A stretch of DNA of 64,000 bases from Lacihabitans sp. CS3-21 (GTDB taxonomy: Bacteria; Bacteroidota; Bacteroidia; Cytophagales; Spirosomataceae), in assembly GCF_024343675.1 (NCBI RefSeq), contig NZ_RJUD01000112.1:124001-188000 (forward strand), read 5' to 3'. Numbering within the stretch: position 1 is the first letter of the stretch; the number at the start of each line of letters is the position of its first letter. Positions 45,739 to 54,242 of the stretch are shown piece after piece. Below the pieces are notes generated by a model. That model worked only from the letters and a program-made list of their open reading frames with translations. It did not search any database and had not been told where the DNA came from. The position numbers and the translations under genes are program-made.

Positions 45739-47748
45739 TTAAACAGGGAATTGGATAATGAAAACGGTGCCTTTTTCAGGCTCTGTTTCTATGTCGATAG
45801 ATCCGTTGTGGCCGTTAACGATTATCTCCCTGCTCAATGAAAGTCCCAAGCCAGTTCCATAGCCAGAGGGTTTTGTAGTGAAAAATGGCTGAAATACTTT
45901 TTCTTTTATTTCATTGGGTATGCCATTGCCATTGTCTTCAATCCGAACTTCAACAATCCCATTTTTTTCATTTGGTCTCCATTTAGAAATTACCCTCACT
46001 TTCGGTTTATAATCAGGCTCTTTACTTTCTTTTCTCTTGGTGTTTACTGCATAGAATGCGTTATTGATAATATTTAAAAATACCCTGCCGATATCTCCGC
46101 TCATACCTTTGATTAATGGCAAGTTGTCTTCAAAGTTTACTTCAAAATCGGCATTGAATGTATGGTCTTTTGCTCTCATTCCATGATACGACAAATGCAA
46201 GTATTCATCTGCTATTTTATTGATATCCACCTCACTAGTTTCAGATTTGCTTGCTCTTGAGTGTTCAAGCATGTTTTTTACAATACTACTGGCCCGATTG
46301 CCGTGCGAATTTATCTTTTGTTGGTTGGTGATTAACTCATTCAGGAGTTCGTTTACATTTCCTTGTTCTTTAAGATGAGATTGTTTTATAAAGACTTCTA
46401 GTTCCTCAAGGAGCTCAATACTCAATTCTGAGAAATTATTTACAAAATTCAACGGATTCTGAATTTCATGGGCAATTCCTGCCGTTAACTCGCCCAAAGA
46501 AGCAAGTTTTTCTTGAAGTACCAATTGTTTTTGGGTAAGCTTTAGCTTTTCAAGTGAAGCATTCAATTCAACTTTTTGATTTTCGATTTCTTTTTTCTGT
46601 GCGGTTAATTTTTTATGAGCCTTGGTTTTATTTTTATTTACAAAGAACAAGGCAACAGAGATTATTAGAAAAATGCCCAATACGGAACCCGTTAATCCGA
46701 TTATCTGCTTATTTCTGAATTCTTTTTTTGCAAATTCTAGGTCCTTATTCAGTATGCTCTCTCGATAAGTTAGTTTTTGAATTTGCAGATTTTTATCAAA
46801 ATTGTAAAGCTGTCCTTTCGCAATTGCAGCTTTTTTAAAATATTCAAGCGATAGTTTTAGATTAGTATTCTCAACCAATTCTGAAAGCAGTCCGTAAGAA
46901 TCTGAAATGAGTTCTAAATTTGAAGTTTGTTTGGCAATTGAATTTGACCTTTCAGCAAAATAAAGGGCAGAGTCAATTTTACCGAGGCTTTGGTAGCTTT
47001 TGGCCAACATAAAATTGCTCAGCGAAAGAAATCGTTGATTATTAGATTTTTCTGAAAATTGCTTACTTTTCCAGAAATATTTTAAGGCTTCTGTGTGGTT
47101 ATTTTTTTTTGAATATATATTCCCTAAATTATAAAGGAGAATATCAATTTCTTGACTTTTGTTCTTTACGCCTAAATCGTAAGATTTTTTTAAGTAAACC
47201 TGGGCGGAATCAAATAGTTTAAGGGGTACATATTCAGCTCCGATGTTCATCAAAGCCAAATTATAGAGGTTTTGATTGTTTATTTTTTTCGATATTCGCA
47301 AAGCTTCTTGATAATATTCTATGGCTTTTCTATGGTCTAACTGTTCTCCATAAATAATTCCTAGGTTAATATTAGCCCTGGCCAATCCCTCCTCATCATT
47401 AATCTCCTTGGCCAATGCCAATGCTTCAAATAATATTACCAAGCCTTTTTGGTGGTTTCCCATTCTACTTTGAATAGCCCCAATTCTATTTAGGCATCGA
47501 CTTTTTCCTTTTTCAAAGTTTATTTTTTCAGCCAATTCTAGGCCTTGATTCGCATATTTCAGAGCATTTTCAAGGTCCGAATTCCATAAGTTTTTTGATA
47601 TTTGTTCAAGTAAAATGACTTTACTGGTGTCTTCCATTTTTTTTGAAAGAACTATTTTCAAACTGTCTTCCAAATTTCCAACTTCTCCAAAAGCCTTATA
47701 AAAGCCAAAGAATAGTATCAAATAAAATACTTTAATATTTATTTTCAT
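45739..47748 (-). CDS. TPR-containing sensor histidine kinase
   Basis: The 669-residue protein begins with a signal peptide. About six tetratricopeptide repeats fill residues ~60-310 (AIEYYQEALRISKKI and similar), presumably periplasmic. One membrane helix follows (IIGLTGSVLGIFLIISVALF), then a coiled coil and a HisKA-type dimer domain with phospho-accepting His427 (TAGIAHEIQNPLNFVNN). The ATPase domain has N-box NIINNAFYAV, G1 DNGNGIP, F-box FQPFFTTKP and G2 GTGLGLSLS. It has no receiver domain, and no response-regulator gene is adjacent. Role: membrane signal sensing with an unknown stimulus. It is divergent from the metal cluster, so it could regulate it (weak inference). Confidence 0.93.
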   Translation of the reverse strand: MKINIKVFYLILFFGFYKAFGEVGNLEDSLKIVLSKKMEDTSKVILLEQISKNLWNSDLENALKYANQGLELAEKINFEKGKSRCLNRIGAIQSRMGNHQKGLVILFEALALAKEINDEEGLARANINLGIIYGEQLDHRKAIEYYQEALRISKKINNQNLYNLALMNIGAEYVPLKLFDSAQVYLKKSYDLGVKNKSQEIDILLYNLGNIYSKKNNHTEALKYFWKSKQFSEKSNNQRFLSLSNFMLAKSYQSLGKIDSALYFAERSNSIAKQTSNLELISDSYGLLSELVENTNLKLSLEYFKKAAIAKGQLYNFDKNLQIQKLTYRESILNKDLEFAKKEFRNKQIIGLTGSVLGIFLIISVALFFVNKNKTKAHKKLTAQKKEIENQKVELNASLEKLKLTQKQLVLQEKLASLGELTAGIAHEIQNPLNFVNNFSELSIELLEELEVFIKQSHLKEQGNVNELLNELITNQQKINSHGNRASSIVKNMLEHSRASKSETSEVDINKIADEYLHLSYHGMRAKDHTFNADFEVNFEDNLPLIKGMSGDIGRVFLNIINNAFYAVNTKRKESKEPDYKPKVRVISKWRPNEKNGIVEVRIEDNGNGIPNEIKEKVFQPFFTTKPSGYGTGLGLSLSREIIVNGHNGSIDIETEPEKGTVFIIQFPV

Positions 47749-47913
47749 GGTGTATTTAGGGAGAAATCCTAAACAAATATAAGTAAAAATTGACTAAATT
47801 CATCAATTATAGAAGGGTGCTCTTGTTTTACGTGAATTTACTTTCCATCCTGATAATTTATTTTAACCTTGTTTTTTAAACTTTTTTTTCTGCCAAATCG
47901 TTTTAGATTTGTT

Positions 47914-48327
47914 ATGAAGCAAATGGCAAAGAAAATATTTACAATATTTATGGTGCTTACCGTTATGGTTAGTTCCCATGCTTTTGCTTATTACGAACAC
48001 ATCTGCTTGATTACCAAGCAAAAAACACTTTCGTTTGAACCCAAAACTTGTTCAGGCAAGTATGTGATAACGGAAGAAAGTAAATCTCCAGAATTAAAAA
48101 GAGCTTCTTGCTGTGAATTAAGTATTAAAGTCCAAAAGGTTGATAACGCTCAGCAAAATCATCTTTTAGCTCCGGTTTTCGTACCATTTGAAGTACATTT
48201 TCAGCATCCAAGTTTTGTTTTTTCTTCGATAATTCTTGAAGAGAAAAATTCCAAAGTTTTTATTTCAGGAAATTCATCTCCTCCAAAGAAAAGACTTTTC
48301 ATTCTCTTCGACCAATTTCTGATTTGA
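47914..48327 (+). CDS. HYC_CC_PP family protein
   Basis: Starting at the ATG at 47914 this is a 137-residue protein with a hydrophobic export signal (IFTIFMVLTVMVSSHAFA). It has the family pattern: an aromatic-HIC site (YYEHICLI), the Cys pair ASCCEL and the C-terminal SSPP. This Bacteroidetes family is typically found just upstream of TonB-dependent receptors, as here (59 bases). Metal binding through the Cys residues is a reasonable guess. A TAGATTTG octamer at 47904-47911 fits the -7 consensus but lies so near the ATG that the real start might be the ATG at 47923. The longer frame from 47869 would need TTG. Confidence 0.8.
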   Translation: MKQMAKKIFTIFMVLTVMVSSHAFAYYEHICLITKQKTLSFEPKTCSGKYVITEESKSPELKRASCCELSIKVQKVDNAQQNHLLAPVFVPFEVHFQHPSFVFSSIILEEKNSKVFISGNSSPPKKRLFILFDQFLI

Positions 48328-48386
48328 GATATAATCTATTCCCATTGGGGAAAGGTTAAATTATTGTTTTATTAGACAGTCAAATC

Positions 48387-50576
48387 ATGAAAAAATTATT
48401 TATTTTATTATTGTTTTCAGTTTCTGGCTTTTCTCAAGTTATAGAAGGAAAAGTTACAGACAAGAATCAGCAAATATTACCTGGTGTAATAGTTTTTTGG
48501 AAAAATAATCCCAATTTAGCAGTTTTCACTAATGAAATGGGTAACTTTAAAATTAATAAAACTCTAGAAGATAAGCTGCTCATTTTTAAATTCTTAGGCT
48601 ACAAAACAGATTCTATTCTTTTGACAAATACTGATTATTTTACTAAAATACTACAAGAAGATAATCAAGATTTGGAGGGCGTGGTGGTTAAAGGTAATGC
48701 TACGCTAATCGATAAACTTTCTCCAATTCATACTGAAATTATTACCACCAAAACACTTGCAAAAGCCGCATGTTGCAATTTATCGGAGAGCTTTGAAACC
48801 AATGCCTCGGTAAGTGTAAGTTATGCAGATGCAGTAACAGGATCAAAACAAATTCAGCTTTTAGGACTTTCGGGTACTTATGTGCAGACCAATATCGAAA
48901 ATATACCTAACATAAGGGGATTGGCCTCTACCTTTGGCTTTAATTATGTACCAGGCACTTGGGTACAGTCTATTGATGTTGGAAAAGGAGTGGGTTCGGT
49001 GGTAAATGGCTACGAAAACATGATTGGAGCTTTAAATGTGGAATTAAAGAAACCTGAAGCTTCTGAAAGAATGCTACTCAATATGTATTTCAATAATTTT
49101 GGAAGGTCAGAGGCTAATTTCAATCTTTCAAAAAAAATTAACAAAAAATGGGCAGTGGGTTTACTCAGTCATGGCTCATTTTTGAAAACTAAAATTGATA
49201 ATAATGGAGATGGTTTTTTAGATTTACCGAAATATGATCAGGTAAATTTTCTTAACCGCTGGAAGTACACTTCTGAAAGATTTGTGGCCCAGTTTGGACT
49301 TAAATATTTGAAAGAGAATAGATTAGGAGGCCAGGCAGACTTTGTGGCCAGAGAAACCACGCCAACGATTTATGGCTTTACCAACCATACCACAAGAGTG
49401 GAGTTTTTCTCAAAAACAGCCATTCTGTTTCCAGAAAAGCCATATAGAGGCTTAGGCTTAATTGTAAATGCGTCTACACACGCCTCAGATTCGTATTTTG
49501 GATTTAAACCTTATTTAGCCAATCAAAAAACCATTTATACCAACCTGATATATCAAGATATTATTGGAAGCACCAACCATACTTACAAGGCTGGTTTGAG
49601 TTTTTTGAATGACAATTATGATGAAAACTATGGGGCAATTGGGTTGCAAAGGAATGAATTGGTACCTGGAGCTTTTTTTGAATATGCTTACAATCATCTG
49701 GATAGAACAAATTTGCTCATAGGCCTTAGAGAGGATTTTCATAATCTTTATGGCAACCAGTTTTCGCCAAGAATACACTTCAAACAAGAGTTTGGTCAAA
49801 ATCAAACGCTCAGATTATCAGCTGGCCGTGGATTTAGAGTACCTAATCCTTTAGCCGAATATTTTGGAAATTTGGTAAGTAGCAGGGCAGTGAGAATTTT
49901 AGAGCCACTTTATCCTGAAGTTTCTTGGACGTTTGGATCGAGTTACATGATAAACATCAAGAAATTTAGTATTTCTGGTGAATATTATTTTACAAATTTT
50001 GAAAACCAAATGATTGCAGATTTGGAACATGCTGAATATTTGTATTTCTATAATTCTGAGGGAAAATCAAATGGACAAAGTGCCTTGATTGAGTTGAACT
50101 ATGGTCCAGTAAAAAACTGGGAGATAAAACTCGCTTATAGATATGTAGAAATAAAACAGACAATGGGTAAGCCACAAGGAGAAAAAGTTGTTTTAGACAA
50201 GATGTTTTTACCCAAAGAGAGAATCCTACTAAACATTGGGTATGCATTTCCTTATGACAAATGGAAAATTGACGGAACGCTCCAATGGAACGGAAAGCGA
50301 AGAATTGCAGACATGGAAGCATCAGCAGACCATTTGTCCTATTATGCTATGCCTTCCAAGATGGCACCGAGTTATGTAAATATTAATGGACAAATATCAA
50401 GAAATTTTCCAAGGTTTGAATATTATTTAGGAGGGGAAAATATCACAGGTTTTAAACAAAAAGACCCAATTTATAAAGCTCAGCATCCTTTTAGCACGCA
50501 TTTTGATGCAGGAATGGCTTGGGGACCTGTGGTAGGAGCTACTGTTTATACAGGATTCAGATATAAATTATTATAA
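48387..50576 (+). CDS. TonB-dependent receptor, probably metal-related
   Basis: The 729-residue outer-membrane receptor has a signal peptide (MKKLFILLLFSVSGFSQ), a CarboxypepD_reg-like beta-sandwich (VIEGKVTDKNQQILPGVIVF), and a plug domain whose start is KAACCNLSESFETNASVSVS, a stretch seen in one Bacteroidetes receptor clade. The barrel runs to a terminal TGFRYKLL. Flanking HYC_CC_PP, heavy-metal-associated and Cys-rich genes suggest copper or another soft metal as substrate. The Cys pair near residue 128 could contact metal. Energy comes from TonB-ExbBD, which are not in the window. Confidence 0.93.
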   Translation: MKKLFILLLFSVSGFSQVIEGKVTDKNQQILPGVIVFWKNNPNLAVFTNEMGNFKINKTLEDKLLIFKFLGYKTDSILLTNTDYFTKILQEDNQDLEGVVVKGNATLIDKLSPIHTEIITTKTLAKAACCNLSESFETNASVSVSYADAVTGSKQIQLLGLSGTYVQTNIENIPNIRGLASTFGFNYVPGTWVQSIDVGKGVGSVVNGYENMIGALNVELKKPEASERMLLNMYFNNFGRSEANFNLSKKINKKWAVGLLSHGSFLKTKIDNNGDGFLDLPKYDQVNFLNRWKYTSERFVAQFGLKYLKENRLGGQADFVARETTPTIYGFTNHTTRVEFFSKTAILFPEKPYRGLGLIVNASTHASDSYFGFKPYLANQKTIYTNLIYQDIIGSTNHTYKAGLSFLNDNYDENYGAIGLQRNELVPGAFFEYAYNHLDRTNLLIGLREDFHNLYGNQFSPRIHFKQEFGQNQTLRLSAGRGFRVPNPLAEYFGNLVSSRAVRILEPLYPEVSWTFGSSYMINIKKFSISGEYYFTNFENQMIADLEHAEYLYFYNSEGKSNGQSALIELNYGPVKNWEIKLAYRYVEIKQTMGKPQGEKVVLDKMFLPKERILLNIGYAFPYDKWKIDGTLQWNGKRRIADMEASADHLSYYAMPSKMAPSYVNINGQISRNFPRFEYYLGGENITGFKQKDPIYKAQHPFSTHFDAGMAWGPVVGATVYTGFRYKLL

Positions 50577-50614
50577 AAGATCAAAAACAATAAATTTAAA
50601 AACAAACAAATAAA

Positions 50615-50968
50615 ATGAAAAAAATCTTAACAGTATTGGTAACTATTTTGGCCATTAGTTTTGGCTCAAACGCCCAAAGTGTAGCTAGAACAGAAGTCGT
50701 GAAATTTAAGACTTCTGCCAAATGCGGTATGTGCAAGGCAAGAATTGAAGGTGATATGGGAAAAACAAAAGGTGTACAAAAAGTAAATCTTGATTTGAGT
50801 GATAAAACAGTAAGCATAGTTTATAACCCAAAAAAAACCAATGTTTCGGCATTAAAAGCGTCGATTTCAAAGATTGGATATGATGCTGATGAAGTAATCG
50901 CCAATCAAAAATCACACGATGCACTGCCAGATTGTTGTCAGAAAGACGCAGCCGCTCATTTGGATTAA
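50615..50968 (+). CDS. exported heavy-metal-associated (HMA) protein
   Basis: The 117-residue protein has a signal peptide (LTVLVTILAISFGSNAQS). It is a single HMA ferredoxin-like domain: TSAKCGMCKARIEGDM carries the metal-binding Cys37-x-x-Cys40, followed by GVQKVNLDLSDKTVSIVYNP. A late DCCQKD adds a second Cys pair. Such periplasmic copper or mercury carriers deliver metal to receptors or exporters. It lies 38 bases after the TonB receptor gene and belongs to its operon. Confidence 0.9.
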   Translation: MKKILTVLVTILAISFGSNAQSVARTEVVKFKTSAKCGMCKARIEGDMGKTKGVQKVNLDLSDKTVSIVYNPKKTNVSALKASISKIGYDADEVIANQKSHDALPDCCQKDAAAHLD

Positions 50969-51049
50969 TTGCTAGAAAACTAAGGTTTAATTGAAAACTG
51001 TTTTAAATTTGGGCTTTTAAATCAGGCTTATTTTATTATAATTATTTAT

Positions 51050-51472
51050 ATGAGAGTTGAATTAAATAGAGTAGATGAAGCTTTTCACTTCGAAGCCACT
51101 GGAGCTTCAGGTATTGCTGTAAATATAGATGCAGGTGAAAATATAGGCGGCCATAATGCTGGTGCAAGGCCTATGGAATTGCTGTTGATGGGTTTGGGAG
51201 GTTGTACCTCAATAGATCTTATACTGATACTTAAAAAGCAAAGACAGCCTCTAGAGGACTTGAAATTGGTGATAGAAGGCGAACGAGTGAAAATTGAAGG
51301 AACGGAAATGTCTCCTTTCCGCAAAATCAACATCCATTTTATCTTCAAAGGCAATTTGGATAAAAATAAGGTTGAAAAAGCGATTGCTCTTTCAATGGAA
51401 AAATATTGCTCTGCTACAGCACAATTGGCTTCTTCTTCTGAAATTACACATTCTTTTGAAATAAATGCTTAG
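51050..51472 (+). CDS. OsmC-family thiol peroxidase-like protein
   Basis: The 140-residue cytoplasmic protein has both catalytic cysteines: Cys52 (LMGLGGCTSIDL) and Cys120 (EKYCSATAQL). OsmC/Ohr enzymes reduce organic peroxides. The fold is confirmed by the early RPMELLLMGLGG, the usual dimer helix. It sits between the HMA and Cys-rich genes with an 81-base gap, so it may be cotranscribed with the metal cluster; peroxide and metal stress often go together. Confidence 0.9.
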   Translation: MRVELNRVDEAFHFEATGASGIAVNIDAGENIGGHNAGARPMELLLMGLGGCTSIDLILILKKQRQPLEDLKLVIEGERVKIEGTEMSPFRKINIHFIFKGNLDKNKVEKAIALSMEKYCSATAQLASSSEITHSFEINA

Positions 51473-51526
51473 TTTGGCACGGCGTTTGAAATATACCTAG
51501 TATCAATCAAAATAACACTAGGAAAT

Positions 51527-51721
51527 ATGAAAAAGTCAATAGCATTATTCGCAGTTTTAGTAGGGATTTCAATGTCGTCATTTGCTTTGGATTCACCTTT
51601 GAATAGAGAAAGAAAGAAATTAAAAAAGTCGAAGTCATCTGCTTGTTGCACTGAAATGGCCAAACAAGAATGTAAAACGGTTTGTACCAAAGAGGAGCAG
51701 CAATCTTGTATGAAAAAATAA
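51527..51721 (+). CDS. small secreted Cys-rich peptide
   Basis: This 64-residue protein has a signal peptide (MKKSIALFAVLVGISMSSFA), a Lys-rich spacer and six cysteines in the last 25 residues (ACCTEM, QECKTVCT, SCMKK). It is not recognised as a named family. The spacing and cluster position suggest a soft-metal binder or periplasmic metallochaperone. A hairpin terminator follows. Confidence 0.75.
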   Translation: MKKSIALFAVLVGISMSSFALDSPLNRERKKLKKSKSSACCTEMAKQECKTVCTKEEQQSCMKK

Positions 51722-51751
51722 TATTCATTTAGATTTTTATTGTTAGAAACG

Positions 51752-51779
51752 GGCTTCGCTTAGGTGAAGCCTTTTTTTT
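51752..51779 (+). terminator. rho-independent terminator of the metal cluster
   Basis: GGCTTC (51752-51757) pairs with GAAGCC (51766-51771) over an 8-base loop and is followed by eight T. It lies 30 bases after the Cys-rich gene. Confidence 0.9.
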
Positions 51780-51782
51780 GTT

Positions 51783-51790
51783 TATTTTTG
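51783..51790 (+). promoter_or_regulatory. candidate -7 box (TATTTTTG) of thyA
   Basis: TATTTTTG fits TAnnTTTG and lies 25 bases before the thyA ATG at 51816. The overlap with terminator T-run DNA makes it less specific. Confidence 0.3.
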
Positions 51791-51815
51791 TGTGGAATTC
51801 AGAAAAAACTCTCCA

Positions 51816-52607
51816 ATGAAGCAATACCAAGACCTACTCAAGCATGTTTTAGAAAACGGAACAGAGAAAACAGATCGTACTGGTACGGGTACCATTAGCG
51901 TTTTTGGCTACCAAATGAGATTTAATCTCAATGAAGGATTTCCACTGGTAACGACAAAGAAAATTCACTTAAAATCCGTGATTCATGAGTTACTATGGTT
52001 TATCAAAGGCGAAACCAATATACAGTATCTGAAAGAAAATGGCGTAAAAATATGGGATGAATGGGCGAGTGAAAGTGGTGATTTGGGACCGGTTTATGGA
52101 AAGCAATGGCGATCTTGGGATAGTAAAAATGGAGAGATTGACCAGCTCAAAGAAGTCCTGAAACAATTGAAAAATAGTCCTGATTCAAGAAGAATTATTG
52201 TTTCAGCTTGGAATGTAGGTGAACTTTCAGAGATGGCTTTGATGCCTTGTCATGCTTTTTTTCAGTTCTATGTGGCTGATAATAAACTATCTTGTCAGCT
52301 TTACCAACGTTCAGCCGATGTATTTTTGGGTGTTCCGTTCAACATTGCTTCCTATGCATTGTTAACGATGATGATTGCACAAGAATGTGAACTTGGTTTG
52401 GGAGATTTCGTATGGACAGGAGGCGATACGCATATTTATTCCAATCATTTAGAGCAAGTAAATTTACAATTAAGTAGAACCCCAAAGACTTTGCCTGTTA
52501 TGAAACTCAATCCTGATGTTAAGTCAGTTTTTGATTTTAAATATGAAGATTTTACCCTTGAAAATTACGATCCATATCCATTAATAAAAGCTCCTGTGGC
52601 AGTTTAA
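51816..52607 (+). CDS. thyA: thymidylate synthase
   Basis: Starting at ATG 51816 the protein has 263 residues, near the E. coli length of 264; the earlier GTG would add eight. The catalytic Cys145 is in [11 protein letters not shown]. Other signature stretches are [19 protein letters not shown], the phosphate-binding [14 protein letters not shown] and [17 protein letters not shown]. It methylates dUMP to dTMP using methylene-tetrahydrofolate. It converges tail to tail on folK with a single base between stops; both serve folate-linked nucleotide synthesis. Confidence 0.98.
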   Translation: MKQYQDLLKHVLENGTEKTDRTGTGTISVFGYQMRFNLNEGFPLVTTKKIHLKSVIHELLWFIKGETNIQYLKENGVKIWDEWASESGDLGPVYGKQWRSWDSKNGEIDQLKEVLKQLKNSPDSRRIIVSAWNVGELSEMALMPCHAFFQFYVADNKLSCQLYQRSADVFLGVPFNIASYALLTMMIAQECELGLGDFVWTGGDTHIYSNHLEQVNLQLSRTPKTLPVMKLNPDVKSVFDFKYEDFTLENYDPYPLIKAPVAV

Positions 52608-52608
52608 A

Positions 52609-53088
52609 TTATTGTTTTTTTATCCAAGAAGCATCTGTACATTTGGCTGTAAGTTGGCAAATACTTTTTCTTAATCTCGGATGAATAAAATCTGGGTTAA
52701 GTTCGTTCAAAGGTTCTAAAACAAAATTCCTTTTTTCTAGAAAAGGATGAGGAATGGTTAAATTATCAGTCGTAATTAGGTAGTTTTCATAAAAAATTAT
52801 ATCGATATCAATAATTCGACTTTCCCATTTTTTATCGCGAATTCTTCCCAGTCGTGATTCGATTGCTAGTAATTTTGTTATCACATCTAAAGGGAAATAT
52901 GGCGTTGAAACTTCTGCAACGATATTGAAATAATGGTCTTGGCTTACAATACCCCAAGCTTCAGTTTCATAAATACTAGAGATTCTTAAAACTTCGCCAA
53001 CATCTTTTTTAATTTCTTGTAAGGCAAGTTCGAGGTTAGCTTGTTTTTTACCAAGGTTTGAACCTAAACTTAAATAGCAAATGTGCAT
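52609..53088 (-). CDS. folK: hydroxymethyldihydropterin pyrophosphokinase
   Basis: This 159-residue protein starts with the HPPK signature CYLSLGSNLGKKQANLELAL and keeps the pterin/ATP-binding stretch RDKKWESRIIDIDIIFYENY, with the two metal-binding Asp in the DIDI motif and the PHPFLEKRNFVLEPL signature. It makes the pyrophosphorylated pterin for dihydropteroate synthase. The prenyl transferase GGGPS is directly upstream, one base from the stop. Confidence 0.96.
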   Translation of the reverse strand: MHICYLSLGSNLGKKQANLELALQEIKKDVGEVLRISSIYETEAWGIVSQDHYFNIVAEVSTPYFPLDVITKLLAIESRLGRIRDKKWESRIIDIDIIFYENYLITTDNLTIPHPFLEKRNFVLEPLNELNPDFIHPRLRKSICQLTAKCTDASWIKKQ

Positions 53089-53089
53089 T

Positions 53090-53845
53090 TTATGCCACTG
53101 AATGGTTATATGAATTCACCAGTGAAGCCATTTCAAACAAGAAATTGGGGTTTTCCTCAATTGCATTTCCCACTACGATGATATCTGCACCTGCAGCTAA
53201 AGCTTTAGAAGCTTTTTGAAGAGAATTAATTCCGCCACCTACAATCAAAGGCGTATCGGTATGTTTTTTTACTGCTTGTATAATAGACTCACTAACAGGT
53301 ATTTGAGCTCCCGAGCCAGAATCTAAATAAATAAGTTTTAATCCAAGCATTTCACCAGCCACCGCAGTAGCTACTGCTATTTCTGGTTTATCATTGGGTA
53401 AAGGAGCAGTGTTACTAATATATGATGCAGTGGTAGGTTTGCCACCATCTACCAAAATATAGCCAGTTGATAAAATTTCTAATTTACTTCTTTTTAGAAT
53501 TGGAGCAGAGACCACATGCTGACCGATTAAAAATTCAGGATTGCGACCAGAAATTAGAGATAAATACAAAATACCGTCTGCTTTATTATTTATATGTAAG
53601 CCGTTGCCTGGAAATATTATTTTGGGTACAAAAGTCTTTTCTTGAAGTTGTAGTAGCAAAGTATCCATAAAATCAGTGCCGATGATAGTGCCACCCACAA
53701 ATATATAATCGACTGTTGCTGAATTTATTGCGTCAATTTTTTCTTGTAAAATATCGAGGTTAAGTTTATCTGGATCTAACAAAACTGCAAAAGATTTCTT
53801 TCCATTGCTGCAGTTTTCGTACATGCTATTTAGTATCATCTTCAT
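53090..53845 (-). CDS. geranylgeranylglyceryl phosphate synthase family (PcrB/GGGPS)
   Basis: This 251-residue TIM-barrel protein has FAVLLDPDKLN, VDYIFVGGTIIGTDFMD, GNGLHINNKADGILYLSLIS and the phosphate loop PLIVGGGINS with GADIIVVGNAIEEN. These are GGGP synthase motifs; the enzyme joins geranylgeranyl diphosphate to glycerol-1-phosphate. Bacteroidetes carry this clade, but what they make from the product is unclear. The first ATG overlaps the preceding gene by 20 bases; MYENCSNG at 53824 is a possible alternative start. A UbiA-type prenyltransferase that could act next is encoded at the right edge of the window. Confidence 0.9.
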   Translation of the reverse strand: MKMILNSMYENCSNGKKSFAVLLDPDKLNLDILQEKIDAINSATVDYIFVGGTIIGTDFMDTLLLQLQEKTFVPKIIFPGNGLHINNKADGILYLSLISGRNPEFLIGQHVVSAPILKRSKLEILSTGYILVDGGKPTTASYISNTAPLPNDKPEIAVATAVAGEMLGLKLIYLDSGSGAQIPVSESIIQAVKKHTDTPLIVGGGINSLQKASKALAAGADIIVVGNAIEENPNFLFEMASLVNSYNHSVA

Positions 53846-54149
53846 TTTGATTCATTTGTTCAATAATACCCAGAATTTTATCTTTTGCCAAAGTCAAAAG
53901 CACTGAAGTGACCATTCCAGTAAGTGCATTTCCTAAAAAAGATGAACCTTCTTCTTCGATTTTTTCATCTTCTTTTTCATCTGAGCTAGTAAAAAGTCTA
54001 GAGAAAGCATAAGCTGCCACTACAATGCCACCAATGATTAGTGCATTTTTCCCTTTGTCTTTGTAATCACCTAGCTGGCTTTCTATGGCCTTTGAAGTCG
54101 AGTGAATTACATTTTCAAGTTGGCTTTTCTTCTGTTCTCTCTTGTCCAT
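53826..54149 (-). CDS. small membrane protein, unknown
   Basis: The 107-residue protein has a charged N-terminal helix (DKREQKKSQLENVIHSTSKA), a membrane helix (ALIIGGIVVAAYAFSRLF), an acidic linker (SSDEKEDEKIEEEG) and a second hydrophobic segment (FLGNALTGMVTSVLLTLAKD). The family is not recognised; it resembles phage-holin-superfamily-like or YqjD-like helpers only in layout. It is directly upstream of the GGGPS gene and overlaps its start. Confidence 0.65.
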   Translation of the reverse strand: MDKREQKKSQLENVIHSTSKAIESQLGDYKDKGKNALIIGGIVVAAYAFSRLFTSSDEKEDEKIEEEGSSFLGNALTGMVTSVLLTLAKDKILGIIEQMNQNEDDTK

Positions 54150-54242
54150 TTTTTTAATTCATTTGAAAAAACAATGCTAAAATAGTCTTTTTGGTTCAAA
54201 TATGGAGGGTTATGATCTAAAAATTAAAAAACAGGCCTAATT

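Noticed and set aside
45478-45840. 120-codon plus-strand frame overlapping the small membrane protein and the kinase 3' end
   Set aside because: Crosses two better-supported minus-strand genes and has no signal, motif or ribosome site.
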